From UBA1952 sp965246765 (GTDB taxonomy: Bacteria > Bacteroidota > Bacteroidia > Chitinophagales > Chitinophagaceae), in NCBI GenBank assembly GCA_965246765.1, contig CBDFFJ010000001.1, forward strand, positions 186,001 through 250,000: a stretch of DNA of 64,000 nt. Direction: 5' to 3'. A program made the position numbers and the translations under genes. How positions within the stretch are numbered: position 1 is the first letter of the stretch; every line of letters begins with the position of its first letter. Under the pieces are notes generated by a model. It did not search any database, had not been told where the DNA came from, and was given only the letters and a program-made list of their open reading frames with translations. Shown in pieces: positions 7,990 through 16,677 of the stretch.

Positions 7990-8235
7990 ATGTACGCAAC
8001 GGTAAAAGGCATTTACGAGAACGGGCAGATAACGATTACCGAGCCTGCGCCGACTACAGAAAAGTCGGCGGTTATCATCACATTCATCGGTGCGGAAGCC
8101 GATGCCGATGGCGGAAACAATAAGCCGCGCGAGGCTGGGTGGCTGAAGAAATGGGCAGAGGAACGCGGTATTACGATAGGCCCGTTGCCCGACGACTTTA
8201 ATGCGCCGCTGGACGACCTTGCCGACTACATGTGA
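7990..8235 (+). CDS. VapB-like antitoxin (AbrB/DUF2281-like)
   Basis: 81 residues. The first 40 residues (MYATVKGIYENGQITITEPA) resemble the strand-rich swapped-hairpin DNA-binding part of small VapB-type antitoxins, where an initial strand is followed by GQI(T/V)L. The remainder is an acidic tail (LPDDFNAPLDDLADYM), the usual toxin-binding region. Its TGA shares one base with the ATG of a broken PIN toxin at 8235, the classical antitoxin-toxin order. Because that toxin is truncated, the antitoxin is probably now an orphan. Confidence 0.65.
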   Translation: MYATVKGIYENGQITITEPAPTTEKSAVIITFIGAEADADGGNNKPREAGWLKKWAEERGITIGPLPDDFNAPLDDLADYM

Positions 8236-8410
8236 TGCGCGCATTATTAGACATGCAGATTTTCATCTGGCAGCTATCGGGCCTGATGCACTAAAACGGT
8301 ACAAGCGGGAACTGACTACTGCTGGAGCAAACGAGCTTTATCTCGTCCATATTTCACTGCATGAAATTGCCTTAAAGCAGAAAACAGGAAAGCTCCGGTG
8401 CTTTTGCTAA
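8235..8410 (+). pseudogene. Frameshifted and truncated PIN-domain (VapC-like) toxin
   Basis: From ATG 8235 the frame reads MRALLDMQIFIWQLSG, the usual start of PIN RNases (LLDTHIFIW; the first acidic residue is D6). It then hits TAA after LMH. The next frame continues PDALKRYKRELTTAGANEL and then VHISLHEIALKQKTGKL, the second PIN motif (LWEIAIKxxxGKL). Adding one G to the GGG at the junction restores the reading. Even so the protein would stop at 58 residues, less than half of a PIN domain, because the 3' end is missing. Almost certainly inactive. Confidence 0.65.
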
Positions 8411-8470
8411 GCCGAATGGGAGAAATGCAAATCCTCCGCTAAAATCCTCGGAACTTTAAACAACCCCCTT

Positions 8471-8497
8471 TTTGACTGTCTGGGATTAATAGTTTTG
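8471..8497 (+). promoter_or_regulatory. Bacteroidota-type promoter for the 8526 gene
   Basis: TTTG at 8471-8474 and TAGTTTTG at 8490-8497 match the -33 TTTG and -7 TAnnTTTG elements of the Bacteroidota primary sigma factor, 19 bp start to start. Transcription would begin roughly 20 bases before the ATG at 8526. This is one of two good matches seen in the window. Confidence 0.55.
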
Positions 8498-8525
8498 AAT
8501 CCATTCTTCTCACCTCATCTGGCTC

Positions 8526-9116
8526 ATGAAACCTACACTGCTCTTTTTATTGTTCCTGCTTACAGGCAATATCATTTTGGCGAAAGGCACCTGTGGTCAC
8601 GGCCACGCCCATTATAGCGGCGCTCACCATTCATCTGTATATCGCCCTTTGGATAAGCTGCGCGACAGCACTTTTACAGGCTATGTCGTGCTGAGAAAAG
8701 ATACGCTGCGGGGGCAACTGTCAGATTTCAACAGCTATGAGTTCAAGCTTACCCAGAGCAACGGAGAAAAGCGACACATCACCTACCATGCAGTACAAGT
8801 GATGCACCTGGATGAGGCTTCGGGGCCGGTGCAGCTTACGCAAACGCTTTGGATGTCCGGTTTCTTTCGTGAGCTAATCAATAATGATAGCCTGGCTCTT
8901 TACGACCGTCAGTTCCTCCCGCATAAGTCGTTGGCCGATGTGGATACGAGCGACCTTTATTTTCGTTACAAAGATTTCAGCAGGCCATTGAAGTCTGACT
9001 TTACTGCAGGGCTGCGAAAGCGTATTGTGCCTATTCTCAACACGCACTATTCCGCCAACGTATCGCGTGAGACACGGCCAACAGAGGTGTATCAGCTAAT
9101 GGAATCGCAGCAGTAA
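8526..9116 (+). CDS. Secreted protein of unknown function with His/Gly-rich N-terminus
   Basis: 196 residues. The signal peptide (LLFLLFLLTGNIILAKG) is followed by CGHGHAHYSGAHH, a short His-rich stretch that could bind metal. The body shows strand-like repeats (FTGYVVLRKDTLRGQL, YEFKLTQSNGEKRHITYHAV) reminiscent of small secreted beta proteins of this phylum, where a value is re-expressed through hydrophobic strands. No enzyme motif. It has its own promoter (8471-8497) and stands alone between the PIN remnant and the response regulator. Function unknown. Confidence 0.6.
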   Translation: MKPTLLFLLFLLTGNIILAKGTCGHGHAHYSGAHHSSVYRPLDKLRDSTFTGYVVLRKDTLRGQLSDFNSYEFKLTQSNGEKRHITYHAVQVMHLDEASGPVQLTQTLWMSGFFRELINNDSLALYDRQFLPHKSLADVDTSDLYFRYKDFSRPLKSDFTAGLRKRIVPILNTHYSANVSRETRPTEVYQLMESQQ

Positions 9117-9171
9117 TGGTTTCGCGTTGCTTGATTTGCAATAGCAGCATTCTAAGAATAAGCATTCAATA

Positions 9172-9816
9172 TTGAGCAAGCCAATCCGCATAGCCATAGC
9201 CGACGACCATGCCATCTTCCGGCAGGGCATCATCAGCATTGCCACCAAGTACGGATTTGAGGTAGTGGCGGAGGCAGACGATGGGCAGGAGCTAATGGAA
9301 GCCCTCGCCGCGCTTCCCAAGCCACCCGATGTCTGCATCCTGGACATCAACATGCCGGTGATGAATGGCTACGCCGCGCTGGAAGCAATTAAGCACCGCT
9401 GGCCAGATGTGCATGTGCTGGCGTTATCTATGCACGACGCAGAGTTTCCCATCATCAGGATGCTGAACGGCGGGGCAAGCGGCTACCTCGCTAAAGATTG
9501 CAGTCCGCGCGAGCTAAAGACGGCAATAGAAACGGTGGTCAGGGAAGGCTTTTATCACTCGGAGCTGGTAGATGCGCATTTGGTGCGCGCTGCGAAGGGA
9601 GGCGGTGTAGGCACACCGCGTATCACGGAGAAGGAGCAGACTTTTTTATCCTGGTGCTGCGCTGACCTCACTTACAAAGAGATTGCCGACCGTATGGGCA
9701 TTTCGCCACGGACTGCGGAGAGCTACGCAGACACGCTCTGTGGGAAATTGGGCGTGAGGAGCAGGGTTGGGTTGGTGGTGGTGGCTTTGCAGATGGGGGT
9801 GAAGGGGGCGGGGTAA
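9172..9816 (+). CDS. LuxR/NarL-family response regulator
   Basis: 214 residues from a TTG start at 9172; no ATG is available before the receiver domain. The receiver domain covers about residues 5-125: acidic pair in IAIADDHAIFRQG, phospho-acceptor Asp 58 in CILDINMPVMNG, and a conserved Lys in SGYLAKDCSPREL. The C-terminal LuxR helix-turn-helix covers about 148-210 (LTYKEIADRMGISPRTAESY). Proteins of this family are phosphorylated by HisKA_3 kinases such as the one at 6461-7225 and then bind DNA. The two genes are not adjacent, so the pairing is inferred. Targets are unknown. Confidence 0.88.
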   Translation: MSKPIRIAIADDHAIFRQGIISIATKYGFEVVAEADDGQELMEALAALPKPPDVCILDINMPVMNGYAALEAIKHRWPDVHVLALSMHDAEFPIIRMLNGGASGYLAKDCSPRELKTAIETVVREGFYHSELVDAHLVRAAKGGGVGTPRITEKEQTFLSWCCADLTYKEIADRMGISPRTAESYADTLCGKLGVRSRVGLVVVALQMGVKGAG

Positions 9817-9970
9817 AGGCTTGATACGGGTGACTAATTGTTTTGGCATCAAGCCATTTGCATTGCTGACCACTTCTCTCTTACAAGAATTACCTTCGGA
9901 GCTTTCACTGTAAAGCCACGGGAGAACCGTAGTGTTATGTGGAAAGTGATTCCGCCTGCCTGTTTGCCCT

Positions 9971-12900
9971 ATGTCTTCCACAAAGTTTTTCACGAACGAA
10001 AATGAGAATACCCTACTCGGCAAGATTGAAGGGATTTTCGCCCACCGAAACATCCACTTCTTTGATGCGCTGGTTGGGTATTTCCGAGCATCAGGTTACT
10101 TCCGTATTCGCCCCTTTGTTGAGAAGGCGGCGGAGATACGGATACTCGTAGGCATAAACATTGACAATCTGATTTTTGAGGCAAACAAGAAGGGGCTGCT
10201 CTTTATTGAAGACCCTGGAAAATCACGCGAAGACTTCTTTCTGGAAGTAAAGAAAAGCATTCAGGAAGCCGCGTATGATAAGGAGGTGGAAGCCGGAATG
10301 CTTCAAATGATTGAAGATCTGGTAACAGGCAAAATCAGAATAAAGGTTCATCCACGGCAGAACCTGCACGCCAAAATCTATATCTTCAGGGAACAGGTAA
10401 AACATACGCATGGCTATGGCGCTGTAATCACCGGCTCTAGCAACCTAACGGATGCCGGACTATCCAAAAACTTTGAGTTCAATGTTGAGCTTCGTGAAGA
10501 TTCTGACATTGAATTTGCCACCGAAACCTTTGACAAGCTATGGGCAGAAAGCATTGAGATTGGGAAGGAATTTGTGGACAAGCTGAAGAAGGAAACGTAC
10601 CTCAACGACGAGTTCACACCCTTTGAGGTGTACATGAAGTTCCTGATAGAATACTTCGGCAAGAGCATTGATTTTGACCCCAATTCTATTACCGACCTGC
10701 CAAGCGGATTTAAGAAGCTATCCTACCAGGTAGATGCAGTTGCTGATGGCTACAACAAGATGATGAAACACCACGGCTTTTTCCTGGCCGATGTTGTGGG
10801 CTTAGGCAAGACCATCGTTGCTACACTCATTGCCAAAAAGTTTTTCTATACCAATGGCTTTCCGTCCTACCTCTCCAAGATTCTGATTGTATGCCCACCT
10901 ACGTTGAAGGAAAACTGGGAGGACACTGTTAGCAAATTCGGGCTGCACAACTACAAAATCATTACGTCGGGCAGCCTGCATAAAATCACACGTCAGCAGG
11001 AGTACGACCTTATTATCGTGGACGAGGCGCACAAGTTTCGCAGCGATACTGCGGAAATGTATTTCCATCTACAAAACATCTGCAAGTCGCCCACAAGAAA
11101 GAAACTGCCGGATGATACTTATGAGCAAAAGCGCGTCATGCTCATCTCGGCAACGCCGCTGAATAACCGCCCGGAAGACATTGCTAACCTTGTTTACCTG
11201 TTTCAGGATGCAAAGGCTTCAACGCTTGAAGTAAGCAATCTCCAGCACTTCTTCAGGCAGCAAATAGATGCTTACAAAAGAGCCAAGCAAGAGTCGGATA
11301 TAAAGCGCGTGAGTGCCTATGTGCGGAGCATCTACGAGCAGATACGGATAAAGGTGATAGAGCCGCTAACCGTAAGGCGTACAAGAACCGACCTGAACGA
11401 AAACGAGGAGTATAAAAAGGACCTTGTTGAACAAGGAATTATTTTCCCGAAAGTGAACAAACCGGAGAAGATTTTTTACGAGTTGGACAAGCATCTTGAT
11501 GAACTGTACGACACCACGATTTTGTACCTCAGCCATCCCACGAAGGGTCTAACGTACAATCGCTACCAAGCTATCAAATACCTAAAACCTTACAAGAAGG
11601 GTAAGTACGCAAAGGCGGATATGATTTCCACCCAGCTCGCCTTTATCATGAAGACTTTGCTGGTGAAGCGCATTGACAGCAGCTTTCATGCTTTTAAGCA
11701 ATCCCTTCGCCGGTTTTCAGAAGCTACAAATGCAATGGTGCAGATGTTTGAGAACAACCGCATCTACATTGCCCCGAATCTCGGTGTTAGCGATTACATC
11801 AATGAAGGAAGGGAGGAGGAACTTATCCAACTCATCGCTGACCTGGCGGATTCCGATCCAACTATTGAAATATGCACGACTGAGGATTTTGAGCCTGGCT
11901 TTTTTACCGGCCTGCAATCAGACAAAGTGCTGCTGGATGAATTGGTAAGCGAGTGGGCAAAGATTACGCAAGACCCAAAGCTGGATGTGTTCAAAGAGTA
12001 CCTAAAAAACAAGCTTTATGATAAGTCCATCAATAAAGAGCAAAAGCTGGTTGTCTTTTCGGAATCAAAAGAAACAACAACCTACCTGGCTGAACAATTA
12101 AAGGCCGCAGGATTCAATAAAACACTGGTTGTGGATAGCCACAACCGCAAGGACAAAATGCCTTTGGTGAAAGCCAACTTTGACGCAAACATTCCCCTCC
12201 TGGAACAGAAGGACGATTACGACCTGATTATCTCCACAGAGGTTCTTGCGGAAGGCATCAACATGCACCGCGCCAACATCATTGTCAACTACGACACGCC
12301 GTGGAATAGTACCCGCCTGATGCAGCGGATTGGCCGCGTGAACCGAATAGGCTCAAGAGGTGGCAGCATCCACATCTTCAACTTCTTTCCAACAGCTAAG
12401 GTGAACACGGATATTGAGCTTGAAAAGAAGGCTATCATGAAGCTGCAAGCCTTTCACGCTGCGATGGGTGAGGACAGCCAGATTTATTCACCTGACGAAG
12501 AATTTGAATCATTCGGGCTATTTGATAAAACAGTGAGTGAGGATAAGGACGAGAAGCTCCGCATCTTGCTGGAGCTGCGCAAATTCAAAAAGGATAATCC
12601 AGAGCGATTTAAGCAAATCAAGAACATGCCCAAGCGTGCACGGGTCGGTCGCGGCGACAAGGCGCAGTCAGGTGATACGCTCACGTTTATCCGCAATGAA
12701 AAACGGGACGCTTTCTTATTGGTGAAGCCCGGCCTTACCACCGAGGAGTTTACATTTCTTCAGGCAGAGCAAATCTTTCATGCAAAAGTTACGGAGGACG
12801 GGATTCCATTACACGGTGCCCACCATGAGCAGGTAAAACATGCGATGGACTTCTTTGCGGCGCGAATAGAAGATGAAGCAAACCGCGAAAGGAAAGTGGA

Positions 12901-13237
12901 TACTACACAAGGTCCTAATGAAAAGCGGGCATTGGCTTTTCTGGATGCCTTCACGAACCTGCCTATTGTATCGCCGGTGGAGAAAGAGCTTATCCAGACA
13001 GCTAAGACCGCTATACGGCTTGGAAAATTTCAGCAGTTGCAGCGCGATATAAACAAGTTGGCAAAAGCAGTAAAGGCCGCTCCTTTGCGTCCAGCCGTTC
13101 TTTTAGAGGAAACGGTAAAGTTGCTTTCAAAGTACCCTTTACAGGTTGGGGAAGACGAAGCGGAGCAAGTATGGCAGCCAATCTTTAACCTGAAAGAGTT
13201 TAAGCCGGAGATTATTATTTCAGAGAGCTTTGATTAG
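9971..13237 (+). CDS. PLD-nuclease/SNF2 helicase fusion, partner of the phase-variable methyltransferase
   Basis: 1088 residues. The N-terminal 190 residues form a PLD-type domain: LHAKIYIFRE carries the HxK motif (His 133, Lys 135), followed by GSSNLTDAGL. The usual acidic residue five after the Lys is shifted by one. A SNF2-type SF2 helicase follows: Walker A VVGLGKT at 275-281, DEAH at 351-354, SAT at 393-395, and a C-terminal helicase lobe with RLMQRIGRVNRIGS at about residue 780. PLD-SNF2 fusions are known from DISARM-like and restriction loci. The methyltransferase starts 20 bp downstream, so I read the pair as a restriction-type defence module. The gene itself is intact. Confidence 0.85.
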   Translation: MSSTKFFTNENENTLLGKIEGIFAHRNIHFFDALVGYFRASGYFRIRPFVEKAAEIRILVGINIDNLIFEANKKGLLFIEDPGKSREDFFLEVKKSIQEAAYDKEVEAGMLQMIEDLVTGKIRIKVHPRQNLHAKIYIFREQVKHTHGYGAVITGSSNLTDAGLSKNFEFNVELREDSDIEFATETFDKLWAESIEIGKEFVDKLKKETYLNDEFTPFEVYMKFLIEYFGKSIDFDPNSITDLPSGFKKLSYQVDAVADGYNKMMKHHGFFLADVVGLGKTIVATLIAKKFFYTNGFPSYLSKILIVCPPTLKENWEDTVSKFGLHNYKIITSGSLHKITRQQEYDLIIVDEAHKFRSDTAEMYFHLQNICKSPTRKKLPDDTYEQKRVMLISATPLNNRPEDIANLVYLFQDAKASTLEVSNLQHFFRQQIDAYKRAKQESDIKRVSAYVRSIYEQIRIKVIEPLTVRRTRTDLNENEEYKKDLVEQGIIFPKVNKPEKIFYELDKHLDELYDTTILYLSHPTKGLTYNRYQAIKYLKPYKKGKYAKADMISTQLAFIMKTLLVKRIDSSFHAFKQSLRRFSEATNAMVQMFENNRIYIAPNLGVSDYINEGREEELIQLIADLADSDPTIEICTTEDFEPGFFTGLQSDKVLLDELVSEWAKITQDPKLDVFKEYLKNKLYDKSINKEQKLVVFSESKETTTYLAEQLKAAGFNKTLVVDSHNRKDKMPLVKANFDANIPLLEQKDDYDLIISTEVLAEGINMHRANIIVNYDTPWNSTRLMQRIGRVNRIGSRGGSIHIFNFFPTAKVNTDIELEKKAIMKLQAFHAAMGEDSQIYSPDEEFESFGLFDKTVSEDKDEKLRILLELRKFKKDNPERFKQIKNMPKRARVGRGDKAQSGDTLTFIRNEKRDAFLLVKPGLTTEEFTFLQAEQIFHAKVTEDGIPLHGAHHEQVKHAMDFFAARIEDEANRERKVDTTQGPNEKRALAFLDAFTNLPIVSPVEKELIQTAKTAIRLGKFQQLQRDINKLAKAVKAAPLRPAVLLEETVKLLSKYPLQVGEDEAEQVWQPIFNLKEFKPEIIISESFD

Positions 13238-13257
13238 GAACGTTTAGACAATACCGC

Positions 13258-16164
13258 ATGGAAATATCCGCACTTCGCAGCAATCTTCAGCAGCCTTACC
13301 AGACGGGCGTTTGCCTTGATGTGTTGTACAACGTTTTCGGCAATTCGCTGTTGATTGAACAACGTCCCGAGCATATTCCGATTTTGAAAGGTGCGGCGAA
13401 ATCCATAGAGCGGATAGCAGCGCTGTCACTTACCGAGGGGCGCAACCTTGCCGTACTGCAAATCAAGACTTCACAGGAGGTAAAAATTGAGCGCAACAGA
13501 ATTGCTCTGCGGGATATTGCTTTCAGACTCATTGACCAGGACAGGTATCATGGCCTATTGGTTTTCTACTATTCTGAAAGCACAGCACAACAGGACTACC
13601 GGATGTCTTTCATCTCAAAGAACACGGAGTTTGATGATGCTGGCAATCTTGTTACCACCGAGACGCACCCCAAGCGGTATTCTTATGTACTTGGGCCGGG
13701 TGAAAGTTGTACGACTGCAGCACAGCGTTTTCTTGAACTAAAGGGCATTCTTACTAAACGCAAGGAGACCCAGGCAAGCCTCAAAGACCTTGTGGACACA
13801 TTCAATGTGGGCAAGCTGAATGATGAGTTTTTCAAGAAATACCGTGATGAGCATTATCGCAAATTCTGGAGGTTTATTGCTGATGTGCCTGCGTACCGCG
13901 CGGTACTGGTTGAAAGAGAAGAAGCAGACCCTGTAAAGGCAGAGAAGCCGATTCGTGACTTCGTAAAGAAAATGCTTGGGCGTATTGTATTCCTGCACTT
14001 CCTGCAAAAGAAAGGATGGATGGGCTGCCCGGCATCTGCAACGGCATGGGTTGATGGTGACAAGGCTTTTATGCAGAATCTGTTTGCAAATTTTGCAGAC
14101 AAAGAAAGCTTCTACAGCAACTGCTTAACGGACTTGTTCTTTAATACTCTGAACAATGCTGCCCGCGATAATGGCATCTTCCACCATACCGGGACACGGG
14201 TTCCCTACCTGAATGGTGGCTTGTATGATGATGACCAGCCACAGACCAATCCATTCAATTTTCCGGCTGTTTATTTCAAAGACCTGCTGGAGTTTTTTGA
14301 GCAGTACAATTTTACTATTGACGAGAATAGTCCCGATGAGCAGGAAGTAGGCATTGACCCTGAAATGCTCGGGCACATTTTTGAAAACCTGCTTGAAGAA
14401 AACCGCGAGAAGGGTACCTACTATACGCCGAAGGAAATCGTGCACTACATGTGTAAGGAGAGCCTGGTACGCTACCTGTGCTCCAAGATGCCGGAGTGCG
14501 CGGACTGCAATGGAGGGGAAGCATCAGCCATTGCCGACTTCATCAACAACGGCTTGCAAAACCGGGCGGATGCGAAGCACTTCGTTGTAAAGAATGCGAA
14601 GCGGATAGAGGCGTTGTTGGATGCCATTAAGGTTTGCGACCCGGCTATTGGCTCTGGCGCATTCCCGATGGGTATGTTGCAAGAGATTTTCAAAGCGAAG
14701 CTCGGCCTTGACCTTACGCTTGACCGCGCGAAGGCCAAGAAGGACATTATTCAAAACAGCATTTACGGCGTTGACATGGAGAAGGGCGCGGTAGATATTG
14801 CCCGGCTGCGATTCTGGCTATCATTAGTGGTAGATGAAGAGGAGCCGCAGCCCCTGCCGAATCTTGATTTCAAAATCATGCAGGGGAATAGCTTGCTGGA
14901 AAGTTTTGAGGGCTTAGACCTAAGCAAGGTGCATACCGTTAGCAAGACCACAACGCTCTACGAACCACAACGCGACATCTTTGGGAACATTGTAAATACC
15001 CAGTTGAAGCTGTCGGATGTAACCATACTGCAAGAGAATGATGTGCAGGATTTGATGCAACGTTTTTTCAGCGAGAATACTCCAGCAAAGAAGTTACAGC
15101 TTCGCCAACAAATCAATGAAACTGTGCACAGGCATATTGATTATAACCTGGAGCAGCGGGAAATGCAACTGGCGAGGCAAATAGGAGAAGCGCCAAAGCC
15201 AGATGCGCCCGGCATTAGTGCAACACTCCGCAGAAAAGTAGAGCAGCTACATAAGCAGTTGGAGCAACTACAGGCAAATCGTGAGAAGCTGCATAGCCTG
15301 CAAAATGCGGATTCAAAGCCTTATTTCCTGTGGCACTTATTCTTCGCCGATGTGTTTGAGGAAGGCGGATTTGATGTGGTGATCGGTAATCCTCCGTACC
15401 GCCCATTGATGAAAATGGGGAAAGACTGTGATACTCTGGAAAAGGCAGACTACGAGACATTCTCGCGTATGTGCGATATATACTGCCTGTTTTATGAATT
15501 GGGGTTTCGGTTGCTGAAGGATAAGGGGACACTCACCTTTATCACGTCAAATAAATGGATGCGAGCCGATTACGGAAAATATCTGCGCAGCTATTTCATT
15601 GCCCATACCAATCCAATTTCCCTTATTGACTTTGGCAGCTTTAAGGTATTCACTGCCGCAACCGTTGATACAAATATTCTAATTGCGGAAAAGGCAGCAT
15701 TTGAAAATAAGATTCAGACTTGCGTCTTTGGGAAGGACTTTAGTCTAAATAAAATCAGCGATTATGTGCGGCAGAATTCGGAGCCATTTTCTTTCAAAAA
15801 AGATAGTAGTTGGGTTATTGTTTCTAACGCTGAACAGACCTTAAAAGCAAAAATTGAAAGTGCCGGAGTACCCTTAAAAGAATGGGATGTAAGGATTTTT
15901 AGAGGCATACTTACTGGTTGCAATGATGCCTTCATTATTGACGGGGTGACAAGAGATAGAATTGTTTCCCTTTCGCCAGAATCCGAAGAAATTATCCGAC
16001 CGATTCTTCGCGGCAAGGATATAAAACGCTATGAAGTTCTTGAATCAAATCAGTGGGTACTATTTGTTCCCTGGCATTTCCCTCTACAAAATGATAAGGA
16101 TATAACAGGCGCTTCTTTAGTTGCAGAAAAAGCATTTCAAAGCCAATACCCAGCTATTTACTAG
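13258..16164 (+). CDS. Eco57I/TaqI-like N6-adenine methyltransferase, phase-variable, cut short by an amber codon
   Basis: 968 residues up to TAG 16162-16164. The N-terminal 400 residues are helical and of unknown role. A TYYTPKEIVHYM segment leads into the methyltransferase core: motif I DPAIGSGAFPMGML at about residue 461 and motif IV VIGNPPYRP at about residue 710. This is class-gamma adenine methyltransferase order, as in type IIG enzymes. The specificity region begins around residue 800. Codons 833-838 read ISDYVR and lie on an inverted repeat whose partner is at 17537-17556. After NPAIY-like QYPAIY the frame stops, but the same frame continues with typical family sequence to 16677. The enzyme as sequenced therefore lacks the last 170 residues. 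Confidence 0.85.
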   Translation: MEISALRSNLQQPYQTGVCLDVLYNVFGNSLLIEQRPEHIPILKGAAKSIERIAALSLTEGRNLAVLQIKTSQEVKIERNRIALRDIAFRLIDQDRYHGLLVFYYSESTAQQDYRMSFISKNTEFDDAGNLVTTETHPKRYSYVLGPGESCTTAAQRFLELKGILTKRKETQASLKDLVDTFNVGKLNDEFFKKYRDEHYRKFWRFIADVPAYRAVLVEREEADPVKAEKPIRDFVKKMLGRIVFLHFLQKKGWMGCPASATAWVDGDKAFMQNLFANFADKESFYSNCLTDLFFNTLNNAARDNGIFHHTGTRVPYLNGGLYDDDQPQTNPFNFPAVYFKDLLEFFEQYNFTIDENSPDEQEVGIDPEMLGHIFENLLEENREKGTYYTPKEIVHYMCKESLVRYLCSKMPECADCNGGEASAIADFINNGLQNRADAKHFVVKNAKRIEALLDAIKVCDPAIGSGAFPMGMLQEIFKAKLGLDLTLDRAKAKKDIIQNSIYGVDMEKGAVDIARLRFWLSLVVDEEEPQPLPNLDFKIMQGNSLLESFEGLDLSKVHTVSKTTTLYEPQRDIFGNIVNTQLKLSDVTILQENDVQDLMQRFFSENTPAKKLQLRQQINETVHRHIDYNLEQREMQLARQIGEAPKPDAPGISATLRRKVEQLHKQLEQLQANREKLHSLQNADSKPYFLWHLFFADVFEEGGFDVVIGNPPYRPLMKMGKDCDTLEKADYETFSRMCDIYCLFYELGFRLLKDKGTLTFITSNKWMRADYGKYLRSYFIAHTNPISLIDFGSFKVFTAATVDTNILIAEKAAFENKIQTCVFGKDFSLNKISDYVRQNSEPFSFKKDSSWVIVSNAEQTLKAKIESAGVPLKEWDVRIFRGILTGCNDAFIIDGVTRDRIVSLSPESEEIIRPILRGKDIKRYEVLESNQWVLFVPWHFPLQNDKDITGASLVAEKAFQSQYPAIY
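15754..15773 (+). repeat. Left inverted repeat of the invertible segment
   Basis: ATCAGCGATTATGTGCGGCA on the plus strand, inside the methyltransferase reading frame (Ile-Ser-Asp-Tyr-Val-Arg-Gln). It is identical to the reverse complement of 17537-17556. The probable crossover site for the adjacent serine invertase. Confidence 0.85.
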
Positions 16165-16677
16165 CATTTACTGCAATTCAAAAAAGAATTAAGCGAACGC
16201 AATCAAGCTGAAACCGGCATCAGATATGAATGGTACGCACTTCAAAGATTCGGTGCAAACTATTGGAAGGAATTTGACTTGCCGAAAATCACATGGGGCA
16301 ACTTGACATTGAAGCCTCAGTTCGCTTTCTCAGATAAACCCTACGCAATTAATGCGCCTTCACCGTTTATATCAACATCGGACTTGTATTTGTTAGCTGT
16401 ACTCAACTCAAAGGTTACTGACTATTATATCCGGCAATTAGGCGTTTCAAGAAACGGGGGGTACGTTGAATACAAGCCCATGTTTATTGAACAAATGCCA
16501 GTGCCTGTAGTTGGCGATGCGATAAAAAGCCAAGTTCATCAAATTGTGGAGCAAATTCATGATAACGTTCGGTATGGCTTACCGTCGGAGGCCCTACAAC
16601 AGGAAATAGATGCTATTATGTTTGGCCTGTATGGGCTAAGTAAAGATGAAATCAGTTTATTATCCAGCCTTCCATAA
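16162..16677 (+). pseudogene. Distal part of the expressed specificity half, downstream of the amber codon
   Basis: The frame is the same as the upstream methyltransferase. TAG is followed directly by HLLQFKKELSERNQAETGIR, then YEWYALQRFGANYW and ITWGNLTLKPQFAFSD, the conserved end of Eco57I/TaqI-like target-recognition domains (family pattern YPAIYxHLxxFxxxLxxR). The end is ISLLSSLP. A single base change of a sense codon such as AAG or CAG to TAG explains the interruption. No frameshift is needed. An ATG inside (16279 is a TTG) could not give a functional enzyme alone. The parallel silent cassette has Phe-Arg at the equivalent place (YPAIFRHL), supporting loss of a Lys, Arg or Gln. Confidence 0.75.

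Noticed and set aside
9971..16677. Calling the PLD-helicase plus methyltransferase pair a canonical DISARM or BREX system
   Set aside because: The DrmA/DrmB pair, PglZ and BrxC-like genes are missing next to it. It is better described as a restriction-like two-gene module.
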